From contig JAKIWE010000003.1 in assembly GCA_022750195.1 (NCBI GenBank), forward strand, positions 159,386 to 223,385: DNA of 64,000 nt, in the 5' to 3' direction. The translations under genes and the position numbers were made by a program. This DNA is from Thermoplasmata archaeon (GTDB taxonomy: Archaea; Thermoplasmatota; Thermoplasmata; Lutacidiplasmatales; UBA184). The notes below the pieces were generated by a model. The model ran no database searches, was not told the origin of the DNA, and was given only the letters and a program-made list of their open reading frames with translations. Positions 53,316-63,200 of the stretch are shown here, in pieces (position 1 is the stretch's first letter; each line of letters begins with the position of its first letter).

Positions 53316-54398
53316 CTACCGCCATGGTAGACACGTGAGGTCCCCGAAGGTCGCCAAATAGTCCGACTGGAAGGTGTAGACGCAGACCCGGCTTGGGGCG
53401 TTCGCCGTCGGGGGCGGAATCACCTCCGACCGGAACTCCGCCAGCGTTGAGCCTGGGCGGAGGGTCCATTCGGCGGTCGCCACGATGGGGACGGTGCCGA
53501 ACGCCACTCCGGTCACCATCAGTTCGACGAGGAGGTTGCCGAGCAGGTTCGGCACCGCCAAAGGGACACCTACGTAGAACAGAGAGCCGTTTCCGACGGC
53601 CAGTTCCGCTAGGTTCGTGTACCCCGCCGACACTCCCCCCACCACGGTCCCGTTGCTTGCGACCAGCGAACCGACGGCGAGGTCGTCGCCCGGCCGTCCG
53701 TACGGGTACTGCCCACCTAGGAAGAACCCCGGGCTGGAACCGTTCGTGTACAGAAACCCGGTCCCGCCAAAAGCAAACGTCGGGACGAGTCGGTTGCTCC
53801 CTGACGGTCCGAGGTATTCGGCGGCACCGGCCGACCCCGGGGTCCCCCGATGACCGACCCATTCTCCGATGGGGGCCCCTACCCAAATCGCCGAACCCCC
53901 CTGCTGGATCCACGGGAGGAGGAGGTCGTGGGTGCGGTCGAACACGGTGTCGGGCAGGACCCCCGAGGCAAGGACCAGAATCCCTTGACGATGGGCGGGG
54001 TCGACCATGAACGACGCAAGGCCGGGCGCATCAACGAGCTGAAGCGACGCTCCCGGGACGCTCGCCCGTAGCACGTTTTGAAGGCGGACCGCGAGCGAGA
54101 ACCAATCGCCCGCTACGCCTTGGTACACCGGGTACGCGGCGTCGTAGAAGAAGTAGACCGCGCCGGGCGCCTCGGCTTGGTGCTGGACCAGCCAGAGCTG
54201 CCTCAAGTGGGCGACGAATGTCGCAGTCGCCGTGAAGTTCAGTTCGACATCCCGGGGACCGACGGAGACCAACGATGCCTGGAACACCAGCTTGGGGGCA
54301 GTAGGAGGGGCGACCAAGGCGACCTCGCCGAGCACGAGCGCGATCACGAACAGGCCGACCGTGACCTCAGCGAGTCGCTGAAACGTCCGCGACTTCAT
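53316..54398 (-). CDS. Membrane-anchored extracytoplasmic protein, unknown
   Basis: A 360-residue protein with an N-terminal signal or anchor helix (about 11-30) and a soluble domain outside. A central part (GILVLASGVLP, then LLPWIQQGGSAIWVGAP) resembles class I glutamine-amidotransferase-like folds found in envelope proteins, but the catalytic residues are not seen. Sequons (NFTAT, NGSS, NGTV) are frequent. ATG 54398 overlaps the GT-C gene by 4 bp, so it is made with it and may assist in glycan transfer. Confidence 0.72.
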   Translation of the reverse strand: MKSRTFQRLAEVTVGLFVIALVLGEVALVAPPTAPKLVFQASLVSVGPRDVELNFTATATFVAHLRQLWLVQHQAEAPGAVYFFYDAAYPVYQGVAGDWFSLAVRLQNVLRASVPGASLQLVDAPGLASFMVDPAHRQGILVLASGVLPDTVFDRTHDLLLPWIQQGGSAIWVGAPIGEWVGHRGTPGSAGAAEYLGPSGSNRLVPTFAFGGTGFLYTNGSSPGFFLGGQYPYGRPGDDLAVGSLVASNGTVVGGVSAGYTNLAELAVGNGSLFYVGVPLAVPNLLGNLLVELMVTGVAFGTVPIVATAEWTLRPGSTLAEFRSEVIPPPTANAPSRVCVYTFQSDYLATFGDLTCLPWR

Positions 54399-55888
54399 GC
54401 GGAGGCACCGGCGGTAGGGCGCGCGGAGGCGTGTCGGGCCAGCAGGTAGCCCAGGAGGAACGCTGCGGGGACCGTAGTGAGGGAACCGACGAGTGACCCG
54501 AGCTTGAACCCGGCGAGCAGGGAGGCGGTTACCGCCGCAGGTGGGACGTGCGGAGGCAGGTAGAACCACGGGAGGAACGAGTAGTACGGTCCGGCGATCC
54601 AGAGCAGCACGTACGCCGAGGCGATGATCGTCATGGCGGCCAGGACGAGCGCATCGCGACGGTCGAGGACGGTCAGCAGCACCAGGAACGGAAGGACCCA
54701 GAGCAAGTACTGCGGCTGGACGTATGGAACCGCGAGGAGGATCGCGGCGCTCGACAAGGCCGCCGACCTCCACAGTTGTTCCTCGGTGAGCTGGCCCGGC
54801 AGACGACCGAACCGGTAGGCCAGCAGGAGGAGAACAGCCACGGCAAGGACGGCGAGGGCGGGGAGGAGCCACACGGATTGGGCTTGAACAACGGATTCGA
54901 TCCCCGCGAGCCCCGGGTAGGTGAGGACCCCCCACGGGCCGAAGCCGCCGTAGTAGGTCGAAAGCGTCGTGAACGGTCCGCCAGATTCTAGGATGACCCG
55001 GTCGGCGAAGCCGGCGGCCAAGACCGGGGGCCAGCTCGTCAGCCCCAGGACCCCGACGACGCCGACGGCGAACGCCGTCCCACGGCGGAGGAGCGGGGCG
55101 GACCCCCGCTCGCCGTAGCGGATCAAGGAGGCGGCGAAGAGCGGGAGTAACAGCAGTGGGAAGAGCTTCAGGGATGCGGCGAGGCCGAGCGAGAGGCCGC
55201 CAGTCACAAATCGACCGCGAGGCAGACAGTAGACGGCGAGCAACGTGAAGAACACCGGCAGTACGTCAAAGGCCCCGTGCACGGAGCTCTCGAGAATGAC
55301 CAGCGGGTTGAGGAACCAGAGTCCGAAGGCCAGCTGGGCCCGTGACCGCTCGCCGGTCCGTTCGATTATCAACTGATACAGTAACGCGCCGGTAAGGACA
55401 TCGAAGAGAATGAGAGGAGCCTTCTCGACAACTGCATAGAGTGGCGAGGCGAGGCCGGGCGGCACCCCGGTGACGCCGGCCACGGCCCCCAACGTGGTGA
55501 GGGAGGGCACGAGCGGGAGCAAGGCCGAGGCGGAGGAGAGGGACGCGGAGCCTTGGCCGACGAGATTCAAGAGCAGGATCCACCCGGGGGGGTAGACGAG
55601 CCCCGTGGCGTACGGGGGGGATCCGTAGAGCATTCCAAGAGAACCCTCGGCGAACGATTCGAGGTCGGGGTCTGCGGTGATCGGCGCGAGGAGAAGCCGC
55701 GCGGACAATCCCACGGCCAGCACGAGAAGCAGCGGGGCGTGGGGGCGGAGCGAGCGGAACCTGGCGCCTATTCGCTCCCGGCTCCACCATCGGGCTTTGC
55801 CCGGATGGCTGTCATCTTGGCGTGGGGCCGTCGATACGACTGTCGGGGACGACTCGAGCGAAGGTTGTTCGTCGGGAGAGCTCGTCAA
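54395..55888 (-). CDS. GT-C mannosyltransferase-like membrane protein (second copy)
   Basis: A 497-residue protein with about eleven membrane helices after a 45-residue charged N-terminus. The first external loop has TADPDLESF, then VYPPGWILLLN and LWFLNPLVILESSVHGAFDVLP, the DUF2029/PIG-M pattern also seen at 48.3-49.7 kb. It likely uses a dolichyl-phosphate sugar. The predicted start is TTG 55888. It is coupled to the 360-residue gene downstream. Confidence 0.82.
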   Translation of the reverse strand: MTSSPDEQPSLESSPTVVSTAPRQDDSHPGKARWWSRERIGARFRSLRPHAPLLLVLAVGLSARLLLAPITADPDLESFAEGSLGMLYGSPPYATGLVYPPGWILLLNLVGQGSASLSSASALLPLVPSLTTLGAVAGVTGVPPGLASPLYAVVEKAPLILFDVLTGALLYQLIIERTGERSRAQLAFGLWFLNPLVILESSVHGAFDVLPVFFTLLAVYCLPRGRFVTGGLSLGLAASLKLFPLLLLPLFAASLIRYGERGSAPLLRRGTAFAVGVVGVLGLTSWPPVLAAGFADRVILESGGPFTTLSTYYGGFGPWGVLTYPGLAGIESVVQAQSVWLLPALAVLAVAVLLLLAYRFGRLPGQLTEEQLWRSAALSSAAILLAVPYVQPQYLLWVLPFLVLLTVLDRRDALVLAAMTIIASAYVLLWIAGPYYSFLPWFYLPPHVPPAAVTASLLAGFKLGSLVGSLTTVPAAFLLGYLLARHASARPTAGASA

Positions 55889-56031
55889 CGCTCACGCTCG
55901 GGCGCGCGATCCCAGAGGCTCGTTCGCGAGATTCGGGCGTTGGATAAGCTCCCGGGATAATCTCGCTCGGCCGACAGACCCGGCGGAACGCGCGAGAAGG
56001 TTCATCCAACGCGGTAGGATGCGCTCGACGA

Positions 56032-56874
56032 GTGTTGACGGAGAACGAACCCCCGACCTCGGGCCGCCGGCCGACCGAGGACTGGCGCGACCAAGTCATC
56101 GAAGGGGATGCCCGAGAGGTCCTCGCCACCTTGCCGTCCGGTTCGGTCCATCTCGCCGTGACCTCACCGCCCTACAACCTCGGCATCCCGTACCAGGGGT
56201 ACTCCGACGACCTGGCGTACGGGCAGTATCTCGCGTGGCTCAAGGAGGTCTGGACCGAACTTCAACGCGTGTTGGTCGTGGGTGGCCGGTTTGCGCTCAA
56301 CGTGGCCCCCACGTCGATCAAGGACTTTCGTCCCATCCACCACGACCTCTCTCGAGGATTGCGCGACCTCGGATTCATCATGCGCACGGAGATCATCTGG
56401 TACAAGCAGACGATGGGCCGTCGGACCGCCTGGGGGAGCTGGCGGAGTCCTTCGAACCCTCACATTGTTCCGTCGTGGGAGTACGTCCTCGTCTTCGCCA
56501 AGGGGAGCTGGCGCCTCGACGGCGACCGCGCGGAGGCCGACATCTCCGCGCGCGATTTCGAGAAGTTCAGTGACGGGTTCTGGGCGATCCCTCCTGAGCG
56601 CCGACGCAACGGCCACCCCGCCCCGTTTCCTGAGCTACTCATCGAGCGGATCGTGAAGTTTTACTCCTACCGGCAAAACGTTGTCCTCGACATGTTCGGT
56701 GGCACCGGCACGGTGGCGGTAGTAGCCAAGCGCTTGGGGCGACACTACGTCTACATCGATAGATCGCCGGAGTACTGCCTCGGCGCCCGACGCCGAATTG
56801 CGTCGACCGCCCCCGCTCCGCCAGAAGAAGAGGGACCCCGGGCGGCTCCGCGTCGGCACGCGGTGCGACGCTAA
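56032..56874 (+). CDS. DNA methyltransferase, TSPPY type, apparently without a restriction partner
   Basis: A 280-residue adenine-N6/cytosine-N4 methyltransferase of the beta order: the catalytic motif TSPPYNLG is near residues 46-53 and the SAM motif DMFGGTGTV comes later. TSPPY is most often linked to N4-cytosine methylation. No restriction nuclease or specificity gene is adjacent, so it looks like an orphan. It lies inside a run of sugar genes. The predicted start is GTG 56032. Confidence 0.87.
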   Translation: MLTENEPPTSGRRPTEDWRDQVIEGDAREVLATLPSGSVHLAVTSPPYNLGIPYQGYSDDLAYGQYLAWLKEVWTELQRVLVVGGRFALNVAPTSIKDFRPIHHDLSRGLRDLGFIMRTEIIWYKQTMGRRTAWGSWRSPSNPHIVPSWEYVLVFAKGSWRLDGDRAEADISARDFEKFSDGFWAIPPERRRNGHPAPFPELLIERIVKFYSYRQNVVLDMFGGTGTVAVVAKRLGRHYVYIDRSPEYCLGARRRIASTAPAPPEEEGPRAAPRRHAVRR

Positions 56875-56992
56875 GACTCCTCATGCCCGACTTCGCCCTC
56901 GGCGTTGACGTCGCCGCACGTGATTTGGCGAATCTCCTGCTCGCGCTCGCCGATTGGAAAACCTCAAAGGCTCCGTCCCGCCGGACGTAGGC

Positions 56993-58000
56993 GTGACGCC
57001 GTCTAGCGCGGGCAAGCGAGCGCTGATCACCGGAGTCACCGGTCAGGACGGCAGCTTCCTCGCCGAGCAACTTCTCGCGAAGGGGTACGAGGTCTACGGT
57101 CTCGTGCGACGGCTCTCGACTCCGAACCCCACCAACATCCGGCACCTCCTGGGTACTCTCCACCTCTTGGACGGCGACCTGCACGATCAAGCCTCGTTGG
57201 AAAGCGCCCTTCGACGGTCCGAACCGGACGAAATCTACAATCTCGCGGCTCAGAGCTTCGTCGGCGTGTCGTTCAACCAACCGGTGGTGACGGGCGAGGT
57301 GACCGGTCTGGGGGCCCTCCGGCTTCTCGAAGGAATGCGGAGTCGAGCCGACAAGGCGCGATTCTATCAAGCCTCCTCGAGCGAGATGTTCGGTCGCGCC
57401 GAACACAGCCCGCAAGACGAATCTCCCGAGTTTCACCCCCGCAGTCCCTACGGCGTCGCGAAGGTGTTCGCCTACCATGCCGCGGTGAACTACCGTGAGA
57501 GCTACGGACTCTACGTCGCGAACGGCATCCTGTTCAATCACGAGAGCGAGCGGCGCGGACTCGAGTTCGTGACTCGGAAGATCACCGACGCCGTGGCGAA
57601 GATCCACCTCGGGCTCGCGTCGAAGCTCACCCTTGGACCGCTCGACCCGCGCCGGGACTGGGGGTACGCCCCGGAGTACACGGACCTTATGTGGAGGATC
57701 CTGCAGTCCCCGTCTCCCGAGGACTTCGTCGGGGCGACCGGGGAAGCTCACTCCATCGAGGAGTTTGTCCGTGAAGCGTTCCGTTGCGTAGGGATCGACG
57801 ACTGGCCCCAGTACGTGGATCACGACCCCCGGTTCGCTCGGCCGGCCGACGTAGACCGCCTCTGCGGCGACGCGCGCAAGGCGAAGGAGCGCCTCGGATG
57901 GGAGCCGAAAGTCCGATTCCCCGAGTTGGTCCGTCGGATGGTCGAAGCGGACTTAGCCCGTCAGAAGCTCTCCGCGCCGCCGACGCACGCCGCCTCCTGA
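56993..58000 (+). CDS. gmd: GDP-mannose 4,6-dehydratase
   Basis: A 335-residue extended SDR. KRALITGVTGQDGSFLAE opens the NAD fold, NLAAQSFVGVSF and SSSEMFG follow, YGVAKVFAYH gives YxxxK, and ILFNHESERRGLEF with VTRKIT are specific to Gmd. It makes GDP-4-keto-6-deoxymannose, a precursor of rhamnose-, fucose- or talose-type sugars. GTG 56993 gives the usual N-terminus; TTG 56954 would add 13 residues. The next reductase is not adjacent. Confidence 0.93.
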   Translation: MTPSSAGKRALITGVTGQDGSFLAEQLLAKGYEVYGLVRRLSTPNPTNIRHLLGTLHLLDGDLHDQASLESALRRSEPDEIYNLAAQSFVGVSFNQPVVTGEVTGLGALRLLEGMRSRADKARFYQASSSEMFGRAEHSPQDESPEFHPRSPYGVAKVFAYHAAVNYRESYGLYVANGILFNHESERRGLEFVTRKITDAVAKIHLGLASKLTLGPLDPRRDWGYAPEYTDLMWRILQSPSPEDFVGATGEAHSIEEFVREAFRCVGIDDWPQYVDHDPRFARPADVDRLCGDARKAKERLGWEPKVRFPELVRRMVEADLARQKLSAPPTHAAS

Positions 58001-58091
58001 TCGTTGGCCCGCACCAAGGCTCCGGGGATCGGTAGGACGAATCCCCGAGTGACGAGGGACACGGCGCAGCTCTCGTTGGACGTGCGACCTT

Positions 58092-58952
58092 CTAAGGGGT
58101 CGTTGGGCGTTCGGCCCGCCAGTAGTCCGTCGTTTCCGTCTGACCTTCTTCGGCTATGACCCGAAGGCCGTGAACCTCCTCGAGGATTCGTCGACACTCT
58201 GACCGTCCCGGCGAAGCCGAGACCTCGATGATCACCGTCTTCGTTCTCGCCAAGGTCCGCGAAGCACCGCGCAATACCTCGAGTTCGTACCCTTCGACGT
58301 CGATCAACAGCCAGTCGATCCTCTCGAAACCTGCCCGATCCACGAGGTCGTCGAGACTGGCTATCCGAACGGGGACCTTCTTGAGAGGACCCCCGTCCCC
58401 ACCGGTGGCCCAGCCGGGAACCAGCGACGCTTTTCCCTGGTAGATGGGAGGAACCTCGAGAGACCCGACGCCCGAGGCGCTCCCGACGGCCGTGCGCTCC
58501 ACCCGGGCGCTCGCGAATCCGTTCAAGCGCAGATTCTCAACGAGGATCTCCGAGGTTGCAGGGTTGGGTTCGATGGCCAGCACGATCGCACCCGACTGGG
58601 CGGCCTTCAGGGAAAAGAGTCCCAGGTGGGCGCCGACGTCCACCACGTGCTCGCCGGGCTTCGGGGTGAACCAACGGGCCACGATCGGCTTGTGACCGGG
58701 CAACAAGTACAGCAGATCCTCCGTCCGGGGACGGGCTCGCAAGAGAAGGGTGTCGGAACGGACCGTCAGAGGGTCCGACCCTCCGAGGTATCGGCCCGCC
58801 CCGCCGAACTGCTTCCCGAACACGAGACGGTGCGCGCCGGCGAGCAGAAAGCAGGAGTACAGCCGCAAGGCTCCGCGGATCCCGACCGGGCGAAGGGCCA
58901 GATACTCCCGAACGATTCCGTGCCCGGTCGCCGCGCTCAACCGGGCTCCCAT
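58092..58952 (-). CDS. FkbM-family methyltransferase
   Basis: A 286-residue class I methyltransferase. VVDVGAHLGLFSL is the SAM loop, IEPNPAT follows, and LLIDVEGYELEVLRGA is the FkbM signature. Members methylate hydroxyls on sugars or small molecules. Its place at the edge of the glycosylation island suggests methylation of a surface sugar. ATG 58952 gives a short helical N-terminus of about 85 residues before the catalytic core. Confidence 0.87.
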   Translation of the reverse strand: MGARLSAATGHGIVREYLALRPVGIRGALRLYSCFLLAGAHRLVFGKQFGGAGRYLGGSDPLTVRSDTLLLRARPRTEDLLYLLPGHKPIVARWFTPKPGEHVVDVGAHLGLFSLKAAQSGAIVLAIEPNPATSEILVENLRLNGFASARVERTAVGSASGVGSLEVPPIYQGKASLVPGWATGGDGGPLKKVPVRIASLDDLVDRAGFERIDWLLIDVEGYELEVLRGASRTLARTKTVIIEVSASPGRSECRRILEEVHGLRVIAEEGQTETTDYWRAERPTTP

Positions 58953-58988
58953 GGCGAGGTCTGTGAAGCCAATAACGGTCGGTCGAGG

Positions 58989-59759
58989 CTAGCCGACCGA
59001 GGATGCGGCTCTTTCCCCGAAGAGGCGAGAACGGATCTGGTCGTAGGCGAGGTCGAGGATCGGTTCCAGATTGATGGTGTCGGCGCGGTTGTACTGGATC
59101 AGCCGCTCTAAGGACGCGCTCTGGCCCCGTCGGAACTCCTCCCACAGCCGCACCGCGTCCCGCCCGTAGATCCCCTCGACCCCGGAGCGGTCGCCGACCC
59201 CGAGGACCTGCTCGATGCGCTTGAGCCCTCCTGAGTATCCGAGCCGGTGGAGGAGGAAGCGGAGGTCGATGTGGGCGGCAGGGACCCGGAGGTTCGGGAA
59301 GCGGACCTCCAAAAACGGCACGTCGAACATCCGGCCGTTGAAGGTGACCAGCACTTGGTACCGGCCGAGGTACGCCGGAAGCTCTTCGAGATCGTCGTCG
59401 GCCACGAAGCTCCGCGTCGCGCCGCCGCCGTGGACCGTGACGACCGTGACGATACCCCCGTACGGGGAGAGGCCGGTCGTCTCGATGTCCAGGAACGCCG
59501 TCGACTTGCGAAACTCCGAGTACAACCGCCAGTGTTCGGCCGGGGGAAGGCGCTCGGCGAAGTGAGCCGACCTCCGTTCGAGCAGGGCGGCTTCACTGGA
59601 CGCGACCTCGCGTTGGAGCTTCTCCCTCGACATTCCCGAGAAACGGTCGATCGATCGACCCGCGGTGAGCTCGCTCCAATCCCGGATCCCGTGGCGCCAG
59701 AGGGACGCCTCGGTCACCGGCCCGATCCCGCTGAAGTGGAGGAACGTGGACCGGATCAT
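58989..59759 (-). CDS. YprB-like DEDD-family exonuclease (RNase H fold)
   Basis: A 256-residue nuclease. FLDIETTGL supplies the first two acidic residues, FNGRMFDVPFL the third motif and YNRADTINLEPI the last aspartate; HIDLRFLLHRLG lies between. This matches YprB-like exonucleases. The N-terminus (FLHFSGIGPVTEASLWRHGI) looks like a helix-hairpin-helix DNA-binding element. It is likely a repair or RNA-processing 3'-5' exonuclease. It starts at ATG 59759 and follows the next gene by 33 bp. Confidence 0.85.
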   Translation of the reverse strand: MIRSTFLHFSGIGPVTEASLWRHGIRDWSELTAGRSIDRFSGMSREKLQREVASSEAALLERRSAHFAERLPPAEHWRLYSEFRKSTAFLDIETTGLSPYGGIVTVVTVHGGGATRSFVADDDLEELPAYLGRYQVLVTFNGRMFDVPFLEVRFPNLRVPAAHIDLRFLLHRLGYSGGLKRIEQVLGVGDRSGVEGIYGRDAVRLWEEFRRGQSASLERLIQYNRADTINLEPILDLAYDQIRSRLFGERAASSVG

Positions 59760-59792
59760 TTCCCCCTCCGGTTCACCCGACGCGAACTTGGG

Positions 59793-60158
59793 TCACGGCC
59801 TGGGGTCCGCGGCCAACACCGTGAGCGGCCCTAGCGGGGCGAGCCGGGTCTTGACGGCCCGGTGGAACGCAGGAACCTTCTCACGAGGAAGCCGTCGGTC
59901 ATAGTACGGGGCCCGGAGCTCGGCATCGAGCCGCTCGGGGTCCTCGGCGTCCCAGGAGATCCGCAGGACGCCGTCCTCCAGCTCCTCTTCGAAGGCGTAG
60001 ATCTGGCGGCGCGGGTCGGTGGCGATCGGGGACCGGCGCAGGATATCGAGCGGCGGCGAGAGAGGGGGCGGCGGCCCGAGCAGGGCGACCGGTTCCTCCG
60101 GGGGCGGGAGCTTCACCCGAACCCACGCGACAACCGGCCAGTGGTGACGGGCCGCCAC
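59793..60158 (-). CDS. 121-residue protein of unknown function
   Basis: A small soluble protein with a proline-rich first half (KLPPPEEPVALLGPPPPL) and an acidic second half (AFEEELEDGVLRISWDAEDPERLDAE). No family is recognised. The frame is continuous from GTG 60158 and shares direction and spacing with the exonuclease gene, so both may be on one transcript. Confidence 0.6.
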   Translation of the reverse strand: MAARHHWPVVAWVRVKLPPPEEPVALLGPPPPLSPPLDILRRSPIATDPRRQIYAFEEELEDGVLRISWDAEDPERLDAELRAPYYDRRLPREKVPAFHRAVKTRLAPLGPLTVLAADPRP

Positions 60159-60234
60159 GAAGCACCTCGCAACCGAACCGAGCGGATCGGGCCACTAAAG
60201 GACGACGCGACCAACGCGGGAGGGAACCCTGCGG

Positions 60235-63200
60235 CTACGGCGGGCCTTCCGCCTCGTCAGGTTCGTACGTCGTCGTCTCGGAGTCCGTCTCCGCGACCGA
60301 ACCTGGACCTCGGGTCGATCGGCGGCGTTGGGCGAAGAGGACGGCGCCGGCCACCGCCGCGATCGCGACGACCACGAGAGCGCCGATCTCCCACAGGGGC
60401 ACCTCTCCGCCGGACGCGTTGGTGCCCTGGTTGGGGTTCGGATGGTGGCCGCCAGATACTGGGCTCTGGATGGTGACGTTCACGGCCGAACTCACGGCCG
60501 TTCCCCCCACGGTGTCGATCAGCTCCACCTGGTAGTCGACCGTTCCAACGACCGCAGGCACGATCGTGGTCGTCGTGGACGCCGTCAGGTTGAGGAACGA
60601 TTGACCGTCCTCACGGAAGGTGTAGACGAAGGGCGGCGTTCCGAGGCTGGCGGTGGCCGTGAGCGTGATCCGATCTCCGAGCGTGATGGACGTGCGGTTG
60701 ACGGCGAGCCGGACCGCCGGGTCGGGAGCCACCTGAACGGTCGGCGCCGTGCTCTGGTTCGTGGCCCCGTTCGAATCGAGAACCGTCACGCCGACTCTCA
60801 CGGCTGAGCTGCTCGAAGGCACACACGTGACGAAGGATGTCGAGACGGAGGGGCAACCGGACGGTAGGCCGGACCACTCGTAGCCGAACCCGCCGGAGCC
60901 CCCGACGACCGTCGCGCTCCAGTTCACCGGGATACCCGCGTCGGTCCTCGAGGTGTTGACGCTCGCCGTGACCGCCGGGTCCGGGAAGACGGCGACGGGG
61001 GCCGAGGAGGCCCGGGTGGTGAAGCCGCTCGCGTCGAGGAGCGCCGCCGTCGCGACGAGCGCGGAGCCGGCGGCGAAGGCGGTACAGTTGAGCGAGAGGC
61101 CCGGGAGATTCACGCAGCGGAGCGCCGGCGACCACGACCATCGAACCGTGTCCGGCGCGTGGCCCGGAGCGAGAATGCTGGCGGTGAATTCGACGGATTG
61201 GCCTACGTCGGCGGAGGAGCGGGACGACACCGGCACCCCGAGAGCGGGAGCCGGGCCTTCTTGGAAGGTCACCCACGGCGAGAAGTCCCCGGAGACTCCG
61301 GAGCTGTCGTTCACCAGGGCACGAATGCTGTAGGTGCCCTCGGTCGACGTCGTACAATTGAAGCTCACGAGCATCGAGGAGGGAGCGCACCCACTCGGGA
61401 GGCCCTGCCAGCGCAGAGCGTACGAGCCGTTCCCTCCCCCTGCGACCGAGACGGTGACGGTGACGTTTCCGCCGACGTCGCCGAAGATGGGGCGAACGGT
61501 CGGCACCCCGATTACCACCTCCGGAACGAACGCCCAGCTCGCTACGTACGTGCTAACGTTCGGGGGAGAGTTGTCGTCGCCTCCTTGCAGCAACACGTAG
61601 CCGTCGCGCTGGTCGTCGACCATCGAGGCTTGGTAGAGCGCGGGGACGGCTGAGGTCGCGGAGAGCTCGCTCCAGACCCCGGCCGAGAACGACCACGTGT
61701 CCGGGCAGTTGGAGAACCCGCTCCCCGGGCAACCGAATCCGGCACCGCCGTACATCAGCACGTAGCCATCGACCGCGTCGTAGCTCATCGCTTCCCCATA
61801 GCGGCCCAAAGGCGCGGTCGAGAATCCGGTCACTTGCATCCAGCTCGATCCCGAAAAGGTCCAGGTGTCGCCACAGACGTTGTTCGGGCAGTTCCCGTCG
61901 CCGCCAAAGAGAACGAGGTAGCCGTCCGCCGGATCGTCCGCCATCGCCGCCAGCTCCCGCGCGCTCGGCAAGCTTGCGTTGACCAGGAAGACGACCTGCG
62001 TCCAGTTACCGGCGTGGTAGGTCCAAGTGTCCCGCAGGGTGCCCGAATCGCCCGCGCCACCGAAGAGGACGACCTCCTGGTCCGCGGAATCGTAGGCGAC
62101 GGCCGCCGCGAGGCGGCCCGGAGGTGTGTTGGTGGCCGTGAGGGTGGGGGCCGAGATGTTGGTCCAGCGCCCGCCGACGAACTTCCAGGTGTCGCGACAG
62201 GGATGTCCTACCAAGGGGGGGCACGCGCTTCCCCCGAAGAGGAGCGCGTAGCCGTCGATCGCGTCGTAGGCCATTGCGGCGCCGAACCGGGCGCTCGGGG
62301 AATTGGTCGCGTTAAGCGGCGAGGGTGTGATGTTCGTCCACACGCCCCCTCCGTACCGCCACGTTCCGCGATCGAAGCCCGAAAGGGAGGTGCCCCCGAA
62401 CGCGACGACGTAGCCGTCGTGCGCATCGTAGGCCATCGCCGCCAGGACCGTGCTCCCACCAAGCGCGGCGGCGCCGATCCCCGCCCACCCGTGGCCGTCG
62501 AACGACCAGCTCGGGGCGCAGGAGTTGGCGGGGCAGTGTACCGACCCGCCGGCGACCACCAGTTCCCCCCCATCCAGGTCGTAGGTGGCCGCGCCGAGGT
62601 ACTGCGGAGCCGTCCCCGCCGTAGCGGGGAGGGAGAGGTTGCTCCAGGCCCCCCCGGCGTAGACCCAGGTGTCGGTGAACCATGTGGTCGCCGTTCGACC
62701 GCCCACCAGGACCGTGCCGGCCACCGCAGGATCGAACGCCATCGCGGCGCCGGTCCGACTTTGGGGTGTGTTCGTCGCGTTCGGGCTGCTCTCGGGGAGG
62801 AAGGTCCACGTGCCGCCCGCGTAGGACCAGGTGTCGTTGCGGTAGGTTGAGCCCGAGGTGAGCGGGCAGGGGGGGAAGCCGTAGCAGCTGATCCCGCCAA
62901 ACAGTAGGTCGGCGCCGAGGTTCGGGTCCCACGTCATCGGCGCGTCGTACCGCCCGGGCGGGGAGGTCGTAGGGGTGACCTGGCTCCAACTCCGGTTGAA
63001 GACCCAGGTGTCCTTGCACAGTTGGGTCCCGCTCGAAGGGCACGAGCCGTAGTACGACCAACCCCCGAACAGGACGAGCCCGCTCCCGGGGCTGGCATCG
63101 AACGCTAGGCTCTCGGCTTGCCGGGGGCCTGGCGTGTTGGTCGCGTTCGGGCTGGCCGCGGTCAGGTTCTCCCAGCCGCCGTGGACGAACGCCCAGGTGT

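Noticed and set aside
41000..59000. Transposase or integrase linked to the tRNA-Val repeat
   Set aside because: No frame in the region has recognisable recombinase or transposase motifs; the island idea rests only on the repeat and gene content.
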